Part shown: positions 41,908 to 50,743 of the stretch, one piece after another
Layout: every line of letters starts with the position of its first letter
Position numbering within the stretch: the first letter of the stretch is position 1
Assembly: GCA_903832625.1 (NCBI GenBank)
Contig: CAILCI010000027.1
Span: forward strand, 1 to 64,000
DNA: 64,000 bases
Direction of reading: 5' to 3'
Origin: an uncultured Burkholderiales bacterium
GTDB taxonomy: Bacteria > Pseudomonadota > Gammaproteobacteria > Burkholderiales > Burkholderiaceae_C
Translations under genes and position numbers: made by a program
The notes under the pieces: model-generated
The model's input: the letters and a program-made list of their open reading frames with translations, nothing else
What the model was told of the DNA's origin: nothing
Database searches by the model: none

Positions 41908-43086
41908 GTGACAAGCGCTCGCAAACCTTTGATGGCCTTCGCCGCGTTGTCGGCGTTTTATTTGGCGCACATGGGTTTTTTCAATCCGTATTTGCCGCTG
42001 TGGCTCAAAAGCCAAGGTTTGTCGGTGGCCACCATTGGTATGTTGACGGCCATTCAATCGGCCACGCGCTTGGTCGCGCCTTATGGCTGGGGTTGGCTGA
42101 GCGACCACACGGGCGAGCGGGTGCGCTTGATGCGTTATTGCTCGGCGGCGGCTTTGCTGGGATCGGCGGGATTGTTGTTCAGTGGCAGTTTGTGGTGGCT
42201 GGCGGGCGTGCTGTTGTTCATGTTTATCCACACCAGCGCGATGATGCCTTTGAGCGAAGCGATTTTGGTGCATTGGGTCAGCGTGGACGGCAGCTTTGAT
42301 GCCAGCCGATATTCGCGCGTGCGTTTGTGGGGTTCGCTGGGGTTTTTGCTCACCGCACTGGCCGCAGGCGCTTGGTTTGATGCGCACGGCATGGGCAGTT
42401 TTGCCTGGTGGGCGGTGGTGTCGTTGGCGCTGGTCAATGTGTTTGTCTGGATATTGCCCAATCATGTTGAGGCCACGCACGAAGTGAAAGACCATACGCC
42501 CATGCGCGAGGTCTTGCGTGACCCACAGGTGATTTGGTTTTTGAGCAGCGTGTTTTTTCATGTGCTCTCGCACATGTGCATTTATGTGTTTTTCTCGCTG
42601 TATTTGGACAGCTTGGGCTACAGCAAAGCCATGATTGGTTTGCTGTGGGCGGTGTCGGTATTGGCTGAAATCATTTTGTTTTTCACCCAAGGCCGCTGGA
42701 TGGGCTTATTCAGCTTGCCGCGCTGGTTGCTGGTGTGCGGGGCGGTGATGGTGTTGCGCATGGTGTTGACCACCAGCTTGGCCGATGTGTTGTGGGTGTT
42801 GTTTGTGGCGCAAATCCTGCACGCGCTGACCTTTGCCATGCACCACGCCACTTGCATTGCCTTGTTGTCACAATATTTCCCGATTCGTTTGCGGGCAAGG
42901 GCGCAGGCGCTGTATGCGTCTTTGGGCTATGGCTTGCCGGGGGTGCTGGGCGCTTTTGTGGGCGGTCAGATCAGCCAAGCTTGGGGATTGCAATCGGTGT
43001 ATGCGGTGTCGATTGGCACGGCTTTGCTGGCTTGTGCGTGTGCTGCCATGTTGGTGCGCCTGGATGCGCGGCGCTCCACACTCTGA
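41908..43086 (+). CDS. MFS transporter, HcaT/PPP-like (MFS_1_like)
   Basis: About 392 residues with 12 hydrophobic segments. FYLAHMGFFNPYLPLWLKSQGLS, IGMLTAIQSATRLVAPYGWGWLSDHTGERVRLMRY and YSRVRLWGSLGFLL are characteristic of the phenylpropionate/nucleoside-like MFS_1_like group. The track begins at a TTG inside aroC; I choose the GTG one base after the aroC stop (MTSARKPLMAF), with ATG 41932 as an alternative. The substrate is unknown; coupling to aroC is close and perhaps accidental. Confidence 0.8.
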   Translation: MTSARKPLMAFAALSAFYLAHMGFFNPYLPLWLKSQGLSVATIGMLTAIQSATRLVAPYGWGWLSDHTGERVRLMRYCSAAALLGSAGLLFSGSLWWLAGVLLFMFIHTSAMMPLSEAILVHWVSVDGSFDASRYSRVRLWGSLGFLLTALAAGAWFDAHGMGSFAWWAVVSLALVNVFVWILPNHVEATHEVKDHTPMREVLRDPQVIWFLSSVFFHVLSHMCIYVFFSLYLDSLGYSKAMIGLLWAVSVLAEIILFFTQGRWMGLFSLPRWLLVCGAVMVLRMVLTTSLADVLWVLFVAQILHALTFAMHHATCIALLSQYFPIRLRARAQALYASLGYGLPGVLGAFVGGQISQAWGLQSVYAVSIGTALLACACAAMLVRLDARRSTL

Positions 43087-43139
43087 GAGAGCGGCGCTGA
43101 GTCGATCAACGCCGTCCTCGCTTGTGGCAGAGGGCTTTT

Positions 43140-44186
43140 TTATGCAGCTTTGGTCAGCGCACTGCCACTGGGTTTGCGAATGACTTTGGCCAACAGAGGT
43201 TTTTCTGCCCAGTAGTGAAACACCCAGCCCGTTGCGTTGCTGAATATCCAAGCGATGAGGCCAAAGCACAAGGCCATGGTACTGCCTTGCAACCCCAGTT
43301 GCTCCCACACTGCGCTGGCGATGATCAACACACCAAAGTGTGTGAGGAACATGGCGTAAGAACTGTCAGCCAACAAGCCCACCCATTTGGCAAAGTGCGA
43401 AGCCATGACGTTTCGATGGCTGATCGACACCAGCACCACAGCGCTGATGATGGCCAGAGCCAAACGAATTCGCGGATGCTCGAGGCAGGCAATCAAACCA
43501 AACATGAGCGTGAGCATGAAAATAGCGCGATCGGTGGCCGAGCGTTTGGCCCAAGCGGCCAATGCACCCAAGCCATAGGCGCCAAAGAAATAAACCGCCC
43601 ACACATCCATGCTGTCGTTCAGGTTGAAAAAGAACATCGAGGCCACGCAGAGTGCTGCCGTTGCGCCTGACAAAGCGCGAGGTGTTTTCAGCACAAAGGC
43701 CAGCAAAGTGAGCACGGCGAACAACTGAAAGTCAATGGCTACATACCAAACGCCAGTGGACAGCGCCGGCACGTCAAGCACGGATTGAAGCAGAGTCAAA
43801 TGCGCCAACACGTTGACCAATGTGGGCGGAGGCACCAGCCAATCGCCAGAAATCATGGGACGCAAGAGCCAGGTCAAAGCACTGATCCAGCACAGTGCCA
43901 ACACATAACTGGGCATGAGTCGGAAATAGCGTTGCTGAATAAGGGTGAGAGGGCGAATCAGACGATGTGATGAGAGTGATTGCGCTGCTAAAAAGCCGCC
44001 AATCACCAAGAACACCTGAACCGCCAAGCGCGCATCGTTGTACAAGTGGTCGATGAGCAAGGGCCAAGCTTGCCGCACGGCTTGTGCCAAAGGGCCATAG
44101 GCGGAAAAATGATGCAACACAATGAGTTGTGCTGCCATTAATTTGATGAGGTCGACAAAAAATGAACGGTTCTTACGTTTGAGCAT
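43140..44186 (-). CDS. Acyltransferase 3 (OafA/YrhL-type) membrane protein
   Basis: A 348-residue protein with about ten membrane helices. The family's catalytic His is in FVDLIKLMAAQLIVLHHFSAYG, and VQVFLVIGGFLAAQS and QQRYFRLMPSYVLAL carry the conserved R..R(L)xP motif. SSYAMFLTHFGVLI is the conserved late His segment. These enzymes O-acylate lipopolysaccharide, exopolysaccharide or peptidoglycan from the cytoplasmic acyl donor. It lies 21 bases downstream of tolA where tolB would usually follow. Confidence 0.85.
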   Translation of the reverse strand: MLKRKNRSFFVDLIKLMAAQLIVLHHFSAYGPLAQAVRQAWPLLIDHLYNDARLAVQVFLVIGGFLAAQSLSSHRLIRPLTLIQQRYFRLMPSYVLALCWISALTWLLRPMISGDWLVPPPTLVNVLAHLTLLQSVLDVPALSTGVWYVAIDFQLFAVLTLLAFVLKTPRALSGATAALCVASMFFFNLNDSMDVWAVYFFGAYGLGALAAWAKRSATDRAIFMLTLMFGLIACLEHPRIRLALAIISAVVLVSISHRNVMASHFAKWVGLLADSSYAMFLTHFGVLIIASAVWEQLGLQGSTMALCFGLIAWIFSNATGWVFHYWAEKPLLAKVIRKPSGSALTKAA

Positions 44187-44207
44187 GGTTGACTATTTTA
44201 GTAATTT

Positions 44208-45146
44208 TTATCTAACCTGCTGTCTCACCCCGATGACCAACGGACAAGGCACGCGACCGTCTTTGTCGCGGGGCAGGGTTTCGAGCTTGATGAAGGCTTT
44301 GACCACTGCGTCGTCCCATGCCGCATTGGCGCTGGGTTTGGAGACGCGCGGCGTGCCGATGATGGTGCCGTTGGGGGCGCATTGCACTTCCACGTCCACG
44401 ATGTAGGGCGTGGCATCGCCGGAGAAGGTGATTTTGGGGTAGAGCAGAGTTTGAATGCGCCCGCCATAGCTGTCGGAGGGGCCTGCGGAGCGCTGGGCTG
44501 TGCCTGTGGCGTCGCTGCTGCCGGTTGCGCCTGCCAAGCCGGAGATGCGCTTCATGTTTTCTTTGCGCAGTTCGTCCAGCTTTTTGGCTTCTTCAGCGGC
44601 TTGTTGCGCGGCTTTTTGTTCTTTGAGCTCTTTGTCCTTCAACTCTTTTTCTTTTTGCGCTTTGTCTTTGATGGCCTTGTCCTTCAAGGCTTTATCTTTG
44701 AGTTCTTGTTCGCGTTTGGCGTCGAGTTTGCGTTTTTCTTCGGCGGCCTTGTCCTCGGCCAGTTTCTTGGCTTTTTTGGCTTCGGCTTCTTTGAGCTTTT
44801 CTTCAGCCTCTAATTTTTTGCGTTTGGTAATGGCAATGTCGGCGTCTTTGCTGGGCGCGGGCGGTGGCGCGGGTTTGACTTCTGCCTTGGGTGGCGGCGG
44901 TGGAGGCGGGGGCGGCTCTACGGGTTCGGGCGGTGTTTCTACCAATTTAGGCGCAGCAGCCACTGGCACCGCGGCCCACAATTCGGCCTCGACCGAATAA
45001 TGTTCGTCAGGCCGCCAATGAATGCCTGCGGTCAAGGCCGCCACCAGCAACGCATGAACGAACAGCGCCATCACCAAAGCCGTCGAGGTGCCGGCGGGCT
45101 TGGGTGGCGCAAATTCCAGGTGCGTGGTGCGGCGAGTCGTGGTCAC
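44208..45146 (-). CDS. tolA: Cell envelope integrity protein TolA
   Basis: A 312-residue Tol-system protein bridging inner membrane TolQR and the outer membrane. One N-terminal TM (STALVMALFVHALLVAALTAG) is followed by a Pro run and a long charged helix of about 120 residues (AEEKLKEAEAKKAKKLAEDK) with short repeats around KDKALKDKAIKDK. The compact C-terminal domain (YGGRIQTLLYPKITFSGD, CAPNGTIIGTPRVSKPSANAAWDDAVVKA) is a TonB_2/TolA III fold. It follows tolR by 11 bases. Confidence 0.92.
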   Translation of the reverse strand: MTTTRRTTHLEFAPPKPAGTSTALVMALFVHALLVAALTAGIHWRPDEHYSVEAELWAAVPVAAAPKLVETPPEPVEPPPPPPPPPKAEVKPAPPPAPSKDADIAITKRKKLEAEEKLKEAEAKKAKKLAEDKAAEEKRKLDAKREQELKDKALKDKAIKDKAQKEKELKDKELKEQKAAQQAAEEAKKLDELRKENMKRISGLAGATGSSDATGTAQRSAGPSDSYGGRIQTLLYPKITFSGDATPYIVDVEVQCAPNGTIIGTPRVSKPSANAAWDDAVVKAFIKLETLPRDKDGRVPCPLVIGVRQQVR

Positions 45147-45157
45147 GTTGACAACAG

Positions 45158-45589
45158 TTATTCGCTGAGTTGCATGGCCAAGCCGACACGGCCCACGCCT
45201 GAGCGTTGCAGTGTGTCCATGGCTTTGACCACGGTTTCGTACTTGATGCTTTTGTCGGCTGAAATCACCACGGGCGTGTTGCTGGCTTCGCCCTGCATGG
45301 CTTGCACATCGTGCGCCAAGGTTTTGAGGGAGCTGCTGGTGGTTTTCACCAAACTGCCCGTGCTCTTGACGGTGATTTTTTCGTCTTTGCTGATCTCCAC
45401 ATTGATCACTTGCTCAGGCGCGGTGGCGGCTTTGCCCACGCTGGGCACGTCAATCACGCTGGGCGAAATCAGCGGCGCGGTGACCATGAAGATGATGAGC
45501 AAGACCAGCATCACGTCGATGAACGGCACCATGTTGATCTCGTTCATGCTGCGTCGTCCGCGTCCGGCTCTGGGGGCTAGGGAGGCCAT
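45158..45589 (-). CDS. tolR: Tol system proton-channel subunit TolR
   Basis: A 143-residue ExbD/TolR protein. MNEINMVPFIDVMLVLLIIFMVTAP has the conserved membrane Asp that carries protons with TolQ; a periplasmic domain follows (VISADKSIKYETVVKAMDTLQRSGVGRVGLAM). The N-terminal RGRRSMNEINMVPF is typical of TolR. Part of ybgC-tolQ-tolR-tolA. Confidence 0.96.
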   Translation of the reverse strand: MASLAPRAGRGRRSMNEINMVPFIDVMLVLLIIFMVTAPLISPSVIDVPSVGKAATAPEQVINVEISKDEKITVKSTGSLVKTTSSSLKTLAHDVQAMQGEASNTPVVISADKSIKYETVVKAMDTLQRSGVGRVGLAMQLSE

Positions 45590-45605
45590 GTGTACTCCTA
45601 AGAGG

Positions 45606-46295
45606 TCAATGCGCCATGGTGGTGGAGCTGACGTTGCGCTGCAAGATGTTGGAGAACTCTTCCATGAAGGTCTCTAGCTTGATGGAGATGCGGTCAATGT
45701 CACGTGAAAAACGGTTGTAGGCCAACACCGCAGGAATGGCGGCAAACAAGCCAATGGCGGTGGCAACCAAAGCTTCGGCAATGCCCGGTGCAACTTTGGC
45801 CAAGGTGACTTGCTGCATGCCTGCCAAACCGGTGAAGGCGTGCATGATGCCCCAAACCGTGCCAAACAAACCCACATACGGCGATACCGAGCCGACCGAA
45901 GCCAGCAGCGAGAGATTGGATTCGATGGCATCCATCTCACGTTGATAGCTCGCGCGCATGGCGCGGCGGGCGCCGTCCATCAAGGTGGAGGTGTCGTTGA
46001 TGCGGCGTTCGCGCAGCTTTTGGTACTCCCGCATGCCGCTGGCAAAAATGCGCTCCATCGGCCCCGAGGTTTTGGCGTTTTGTGCGGCGGCGGCAAAGAG
46101 TTCGTTCAAACTAGCGCCCGACCAGAAGTCGCGCTCAAAGGTTTCGTTCAACGCTTTGATGCGTTTGACCGAGAAAATTTTGCGAAAAATTGCGGTCCAA
46201 CTGGTGATGGACACGCCCAGCAACAGGGCGACCACCACTTGCACCACCCAACTGGCGTTGAGCAACAAAGTCACGATGGAAAAGTCTTGATTCAT
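45606..46295 (-). CDS. tolQ: Tol system motor subunit TolQ
   Basis: A 229-residue MotA/TolQ/ExbB protein with three membrane helices. Near the N-terminus is a single TM (LLNASWVVQVVVALLLGVSITSW); LLASVGSVSPYVGLFGTVWGIMHAFTGLAGMQQVTLAKVAPGIAEALVATAIGLFAAIPAVLAYN is the conserved pore pair. It forms a proton-driven motor with TolR that moves TolA during cell division and outer-membrane constriction. Its start overlaps the ybgC end by four bases. Confidence 0.97.
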   Translation of the reverse strand: MNQDFSIVTLLLNASWVVQVVVALLLGVSITSWTAIFRKIFSVKRIKALNETFERDFWSGASLNELFAAAAQNAKTSGPMERIFASGMREYQKLRERRINDTSTLMDGARRAMRASYQREMDAIESNLSLLASVGSVSPYVGLFGTVWGIMHAFTGLAGMQQVTLAKVAPGIAEALVATAIGLFAAIPAVLAYNRFSRDIDRISIKLETFMEEFSNILQRNVSSTTMAH

Positions 46296-46693
46296 GTCAG
46301 GCGTTCCAATACAGAAGAGGGGATTCTCGCAGGCTTCAAGGTTGCAGCATCGACCCAGCCGATGCGAATACTACCTTCGCACAGTAAAGTTGTGTCGCGC
46401 CAAGCTTGCTGCTCAATCACTAAGCTGGCGCGTCCGGCTTCGCCCATGCGGGCGGTGACGCGCAGCAGATCGTCGAGTTGCGCGGGGCGATGGTATTTGA
46501 CTTGGGTTTCGCTCACCACAAACATGCCGCCCGTGGCTTGGCGCAAGGCCTGTTGCTCAACCCCCAAATGGCGCAACCACTCGGTGCGCGCGCGTTCAAA
46601 GAACTTGAGGTAGTTGGCATAGAAGACGATGCCGCCTGCATCGGTGTCTTCCCAGTAAATACGAACCAGATGTTCAAAAGCAGCAGTGTTCAT
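46292..46693 (-). CDS. ybgC: Acyl-CoA thioesterase YbgC of the Tol-Pal locus
   Basis: A 133-residue hot-dog thioesterase. VRIYWEDTDAGGIVFYANYLKFFERARTEWLRHLG carries the catalytic Asp/Tyr motif (eDTDa.Gvvyhanyl.f.ER.R). YbgC is regularly the first gene of tol-pal loci and acts on acyl-CoA or acyl-ACP at the inner membrane. It overlaps tolQ and lies three bases from the aminotransferase. Confidence 0.94.
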   Translation of the reverse strand: MNTAAFEHLVRIYWEDTDAGGIVFYANYLKFFERARTEWLRHLGVEQQALRQATGGMFVVSETQVKYHRPAQLDDLLRVTARMGEAGRASLVIEQQAWRDTTLLCEGSIRIGWVDAATLKPARIPSSVLERLT

Positions 46694-46696
46694 GGG

Positions 46697-47881
46697 TTAA
46701 GCCAGCCAGCGCTTCAAACGCGCAATGGCTTGTTCTAGTTCTGTCATGGAGCGTGCCGTGGAAAAACGCACACATGCCTCGGTGTTGGCCTGTCCAAAAT
46801 CACGCCCTGGGGTGAGGGCCACATGGGCGTTTTCCATGGCGGCAAAGGCAAAGTCCCAACTGTTGGCCAGGCCAAGTTGTTGGCAAGCTGCAGCGCAATT
46901 CGCCCACGCATAAAAAGCGCCGTCAGGCATGACCGGCACTTCCAATCCCAGTCCATTCAGAGCTGGCACAAAGAAGTCGCGGCGTGCTTTGAATTCGGCG
47001 CGACGGCGTTCGTATTCGTCAAGGCTGGCGTCTTCAAAGCAAGCCAGCGCTGCATGTTGCGCCACGGTGCTGGCGCAAATGAACAGGTTTTGCGCCAAAC
47101 GCTCCACCACGTTCACCAAGCGGTCTGGCACGACCAGCCAGCCCAAACGCCAGCCCGTCATGTTGAAGTATTTGCTAAAGCTGTTGATGCTGATGATGTC
47201 GTCATCCAGCGCCAAGGCGCTTTGTCCAAATTGCGCGTCGTAGCTCAGGCCCAAATAAATCTCATCGATCAAGGTGATGCCGCCGCGCTGCTGAACCTCG
47301 CCATGGATGGCCGCCAATTCGTGGGGGTGAATCGATGTGCCCGTGGGGTTAGAGGGCGAGGCCAGCAACACGCCGCGTGTGCGCGCATTCCAGTGACTGC
47401 GCACTTGCGCGGCATTGAGTTGAAAACGGTCCTGAGCGGTGGTGGGAATCAACACGGCTCGACCTTCAGCCGCGCTCACAAAATGGCGGTTGCAGGGATA
47501 GCTCGGGTCGGGCATGAGCACCTCATCGCCCGCTTCAATCAAGGCCAGGCAGGCGAGTTGTAGCGCAGCCGATGCGCCTGCGGTGACCACAATGCGCCGA
47601 GGCTCAATATTCAAGCCAAAGCGCTGGGCATACCAAGCGCTGATGCGCTCGCGCAAAGCAGAAAGTCCCAGCGCGGGCGTGTATTGGGTGGTGCCGTCAT
47701 GGATGGCGCGCAGGGCGGCCTCTTGCACCAAGGGCGGCGCGGTGAAATCGGGCTCGCCGATGTTCAAGAAAATCATCGGCGAATCGGTCTGTGCCAAACG
47801 CTGCGCGTGAAGGGCAGCGGCTTTGGCCACCTCCATCACATAAAACGGTTCAATGCGTTGCGCGCGTTGGCTGATTCGCAT
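46697..47881 (-). CDS. PLP-dependent aminotransferase, class I/II
   Basis: A 394-residue aspartate-aminotransferase fold enzyme. FLNIGEPDFTAPPLVQEAALRAI, TQYTPALGLSALRERISAWYA, SPSNPTGTSIHPHELAAI, the Asp/Tyr of LIDEIYLGLSYD and the PLP lysine in SINSFSKYFNMTGWRLGW are complete, with the terminal arginine in ACVRFSTA. The substrate is not evident; relatives include AlaA/valine-pyruvate type enzymes. It is between nusB and ybgC with two- to three-base gaps. Confidence 0.88.
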   Translation of the reverse strand: MRISQRAQRIEPFYVMEVAKAAALHAQRLAQTDSPMIFLNIGEPDFTAPPLVQEAALRAIHDGTTQYTPALGLSALRERISAWYAQRFGLNIEPRRIVVTAGASAALQLACLALIEAGDEVLMPDPSYPCNRHFVSAAEGRAVLIPTTAQDRFQLNAAQVRSHWNARTRGVLLASPSNPTGTSIHPHELAAIHGEVQQRGGITLIDEIYLGLSYDAQFGQSALALDDDIISINSFSKYFNMTGWRLGWLVVPDRLVNVVERLAQNLFICASTVAQHAALACFEDASLDEYERRRAEFKARRDFFVPALNGLGLEVPVMPDGAFYAWANCAAACQQLGLANSWDFAFAAMENAHVALTPGRDFGQANTEACVRFSTARSMTELEQAIARLKRWLA

Positions 47882-47883
47882 GG

Positions 47884-48429
47884 TCAGGGTTTGGCTTTGC
47901 CGGCCGCGCGATCCGCGTCAACCTCTAAGCTGCGCAACTGAGGCGCCAAGCCGTTGAGCACGGCATTGACGTATTTGTGTCCGTCTGTGCCACCAAAAGA
48001 TTTGGCCAGCTCAATGTATTCGTTGAGCACCACGCGCCAAGGCACGTCAATGCAATGCTGAAACTCGTACACGCCCATCCACATCACAGCGTGTTCGACG
48101 GGCGAGATTTCATCCATCTTGCGGTCCAACAAAGGCAAGATGAGCGCGTCCAAAATTTCGCGCTGCTCAATGCAGCCGTAGAGCAAGGCGTCGTAATGCA
48201 CCGAATCGGATTTGTGAAAACCACTCAGATCGCGGGTGAAGAGGTCGATGTCTGCGGCTTCGTTGTGTCCGACCAAAAACTGGTAGAGCCCTTGCAGCGC
48301 AAATTCACGCGCGCGGCTGCGGCCTGATTTGGAGGCGCTTTTGATCGGTTCTTTGCGTGATTCTTGTTTGCGAAGCGCTGGTTTGGCCGCTTGCGCGGGC
48401 AAATGGTCTGGCACGGGCGTGTTGCTCAT
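47884..48429 (-). CDS. nusB: Transcription antitermination factor NusB
   Basis: A 181-residue all-helical NusB with a disordered basic N-terminus. [28 protein letters not shown] is the RNA-binding start (sRr.Are.alQ.LYq), and [17 protein letters not shown] and [28 protein letters not shown] follow. It forms the boxA-binding complex with NusE for rRNA antitermination. It overlaps ribH by four bases, the conserved ribH-nusB pairing. Confidence 0.95.
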   Translation of the reverse strand: MSNTPVPDHLPAQAAKPALRKQESRKEPIKSASKSGRSRAREFALQGLYQFLVGHNEAADIDLFTRDLSGFHKSDSVHYDALLYGCIEQREILDALILPLLDRKMDEISPVEHAVMWMGVYEFQHCIDVPWRVVLNEYIELAKSFGGTDGHKYVNAVLNGLAPQLRSLEVDADRAAGKAKP

Positions 48430-48917
48430 GCTGTGTGCTCCAGGGCGCCCAATTGGCCGAGCAACAAGGCCATTTCCACCGCCACACGTGCAGCGTCGCG
48501 GCCTTTGTCGGTTTGACGCGCCACAGCCTGGGGCAAGTCTTCGGTGGTCAAAATCGCATTGGCAATGGGCAAGTGGTAGTCCATGCCGACACGGGTCACG
48601 CCCGCGCCCGATTCGTTGGCCACCAGCTCAAAGTGGTAGGTCTCGCCACGGATGATGCAGCCCAACGCGATCAAGGCGCTGAAGGGTTCGGGCTCTTCAA
48701 TTTGCGCCAAAGCTTGCAGCGCCAGCGGCACTTCCAGCGCGCCCGGCACAAACACATGGGTGATGTTGTCATCGGCCACGCCCATGCTTTTGAGTTCGGC
48801 CAAACACGCAGCCGCCAAGGCGTTGGTGATGTCTTCGTTGAAACGCGCTTGGACAATGCCAATTTTCAGGCTGCTGCCGTCTAGCGTGGTGGTGGAGCCG
48901 AGGTTGGAGGTGAACAT
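48426..48917 (-). CDS. ribH: 6,7-dimethyl-8-ribityllumazine synthase
   Basis: A 163-residue RibH that condenses DHBP with the ribitylaminouracil. [81 protein letters not shown] match the family, including the catalytic His of THHF-like ETYHFE. It is followed by nusB and preceded by ribBX. Confidence 0.97.
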   Translation of the reverse strand: MFTSNLGSTTTLDGSSLKIGIVQARFNEDITNALAAACLAELKSMGVADDNITHVFVPGALEVPLALQALAQIEEPEPFSALIALGCIIRGETYHFELVANESGAGVTRVGMDYHLPIANAILTTEDLPQAVARQTDKGRDAARVAVEMALLLGQLGALEHTA

Positions 48918-48935
48918 GTGTGAAAAACCTTGTTG

Positions 48936-50057
48936 TTATTCTTTGGCCAAATAGCCCGTGATTTCGAGTCCGTAGCCCACCATGCTGGGCATACGGCGCG
49001 GGTTGCCCATGAGGCGCATTTTCTGCACGCCACAGTCGCGCAAAATTTGGGCGCCCACGCCGTAGCTGCGCAAATCCATGCGGCCACGTTCGGGCGCTTG
49101 GGCAGAGCGGGCGGTGCCGTTGAATTGCGCCAAGAGTTGCTCACCGCTTTCGCCGCAGTTGAGCAACACCACCACGCCAGCGCCTTCTTGGGCAATGCGC
49201 TGCATGGCGGCGTCCAAGCCCCACGAGTGCATCACGCGGTTGGGTTCGAGGGCGTCGAGCACCGACAGCGGCTCATGCACCCGCGCCAGCACTTCGTGTT
49301 GTTCTTGCCAAGCGCCTTTGACCAAGGCCAAATGCACGGCGTCATCGGTTTGATCTTGGTAGGCGTGGGCGGTGAATTCGCCGTGCGCGGTGTGCAGGGT
49401 GCGGCTGCTGACTTTTTTGACCAAGGACTCGGTGCGGCTGCGGTGGGCAATCAAGTCGGCAATCGTGCCAATTTTCAAGCCATGTTCGGCTGCGAAAATT
49501 TGCAAATCGGGCAAACGCGCCATCGTGCCGTCGTCTTTCATGATTTCGCAAATCACCGCCGACGGCGAACAACCCGCCATGCCCGCCAAATCGCAACCGG
49601 CTTCGGTGTGTCCGGCACGCATCAAGACCCCGCCGTCCACCGCTTGCAGCGGGAACACATGGCCGGGTTGCACCAAGTCGGTTGGCTTGGCGCTTTTGGC
49701 CACCGCCGTGGCAATGGTGTGGGCGCGGTCAGCGGCTGAAATGCCAGTGGTCACGCCTTCAGCGGCTTCGATGGACACGGTGAACGCGGTGCTGTAGACC
49801 GTGCCATTGCGTGCCGCCATGGGCGGGAGTTTTAAAAACTCGCAGCGCTCGCGGGTGAGGGTGAGGCAGATCAGGCCACGGCCAAACTTGGCCATGAAGT
49901 TGATGGCCTCAGGCGTGACGTGATCGCTGGCGAGCACCAAATCGCCTTCGTTTTCGCGGTCTTCTTCGTCCACCAAAATGACCATGCGGCCAGCCTTCAT
50001 GTCGGCCACGATGTCTTCGACCGGAGAAATGGCCACGGGTTTGAGTGCTTGCGTCAT
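48936..50057 (-). CDS. ribB: DHBP synthase with degenerate GTP cyclohydrolase II domain (RibBX)
   Basis: A 373-residue fusion. Residues 1-205 are a complete 3,4-dihydroxy-2-butanone-4-phosphate synthase: VDEEDRENEGDLVLASDHVTPEAINFMAKFGRGLI and RAGHTEAGCDLAGMAG. The C-terminal 165 residues are RibA-like (LRSYGVGAQILRDCGVQKMRLM) but the three zinc cysteines of GTP cyclohydrolase II are absent: the place of HSECLTGD reads HEPLSVLD and that of LRCDCG reads VMHSWG. The RQEGRGIG motif is also gone. This half is probably inactive, as in known RibBX proteins, so a separate ribA is expected. It overlaps ribE by four bases. Confidence 0.92.
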   Translation of the reverse strand: MTQALKPVAISPVEDIVADMKAGRMVILVDEEDRENEGDLVLASDHVTPEAINFMAKFGRGLICLTLTRERCEFLKLPPMAARNGTVYSTAFTVSIEAAEGVTTGISAADRAHTIATAVAKSAKPTDLVQPGHVFPLQAVDGGVLMRAGHTEAGCDLAGMAGCSPSAVICEIMKDDGTMARLPDLQIFAAEHGLKIGTIADLIAHRSRTESLVKKVSSRTLHTAHGEFTAHAYQDQTDDAVHLALVKGAWQEQHEVLARVHEPLSVLDALEPNRVMHSWGLDAAMQRIAQEGAGVVVLLNCGESGEQLLAQFNGTARSAQAPERGRMDLRSYGVGAQILRDCGVQKMRLMGNPRRMPSMVGYGLEITGYLAKE

Positions 50058-50716
50058 GGGGTGGCTTTCAAAGTGGCGTCCACGCGCAGCATGCGTTCGA
50101 CGTAGCGCGCCACGGTGTCTATTTCGAGGTTCACCGGGCTGCCCGCTTGCAGGCTGCCCAAGGCGGTGTTGTCCACCGTGTGAGGAATGAGATTGATGCT
50201 GATTTCGCTGCCTTGCAAGCCCAAGGGACCCGCTTGCTGCAAAAAGTCTTGCACTTGGTTGACTGTGAGGCTCACGCCGTTGACGGTGATGGAGCCTTTG
50301 TAAGCCAGGTATTTGGCGAGATCCACAGGTGCCAAAATGCGCAGCTCCCAGCTCTCGCCGATGCGCTCAAAATGGCTCACATGGCCGATGCCATCGACGT
50401 GACCCGACACAATGTGTCCGCCCAAGCGGTCGTGGGCGCGCAGGGCTTTTTCCAAGTTGACCGTGCCGGTTTTGTCCAAGCCCGCCGTGCGAGCCAAGGA
50501 TTCGGCAGAGATGTCAATCGTGAAGCGGTGTTGAGTGGGATCGAAGGTGGTGACGGTCATGCAAGCGCCGTTCAAAGCGATGCTGTCGCCCAAACCCACG
50601 TCGTCGAGATACCCGGCGGGCGTTTCAATGGTGAGACGCTTGCCGTGGCTTAAAGAGCTACCCAGGTCGTGGACAGCGGTGATGCGCCCCACGCCGGTGA
50701 TGATTCCGGTGAACAT
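50054..50716 (-). CDS. ribE: Riboflavin synthase alpha chain
   Basis: A 220-residue trimeric synthase that dismutates two lumazines to riboflavin. It begins MFTGIITGVGRITAVHDLG and shows two lumazine-binding repeats: DSIALNGACMTVTTFD in the first and GSITVNGVSLTVNQVQD in the second, with GGHIVSGHVDGIGHV between. Coupled to ribBX by an ATGA overlap. No FMN riboswitch is seen in front of it or ribD. Confidence 0.96.
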   Translation of the reverse strand: MFTGIITGVGRITAVHDLGSSLSHGKRLTIETPAGYLDDVGLGDSIALNGACMTVTTFDPTQHRFTIDISAESLARTAGLDKTGTVNLEKALRAHDRLGGHIVSGHVDGIGHVSHFERIGESWELRILAPVDLAKYLAYKGSITVNGVSLTVNQVQDFLQQAGPLGLQGSEISINLIPHTVDNTALGSLQAGSPVNLEIDTVARYVERMLRVDATLKATP

Positions 50717-50743
50717 CCAGCTATTTTCGCAGGTTTGGCGCGC

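Noticed and set aside
44550-44870. Tandem repeat in tolA as a possible mobile or recombination element
   Set aside because: The repetition is the Lys/Ala/Glu helix of TolA, normal for the family.
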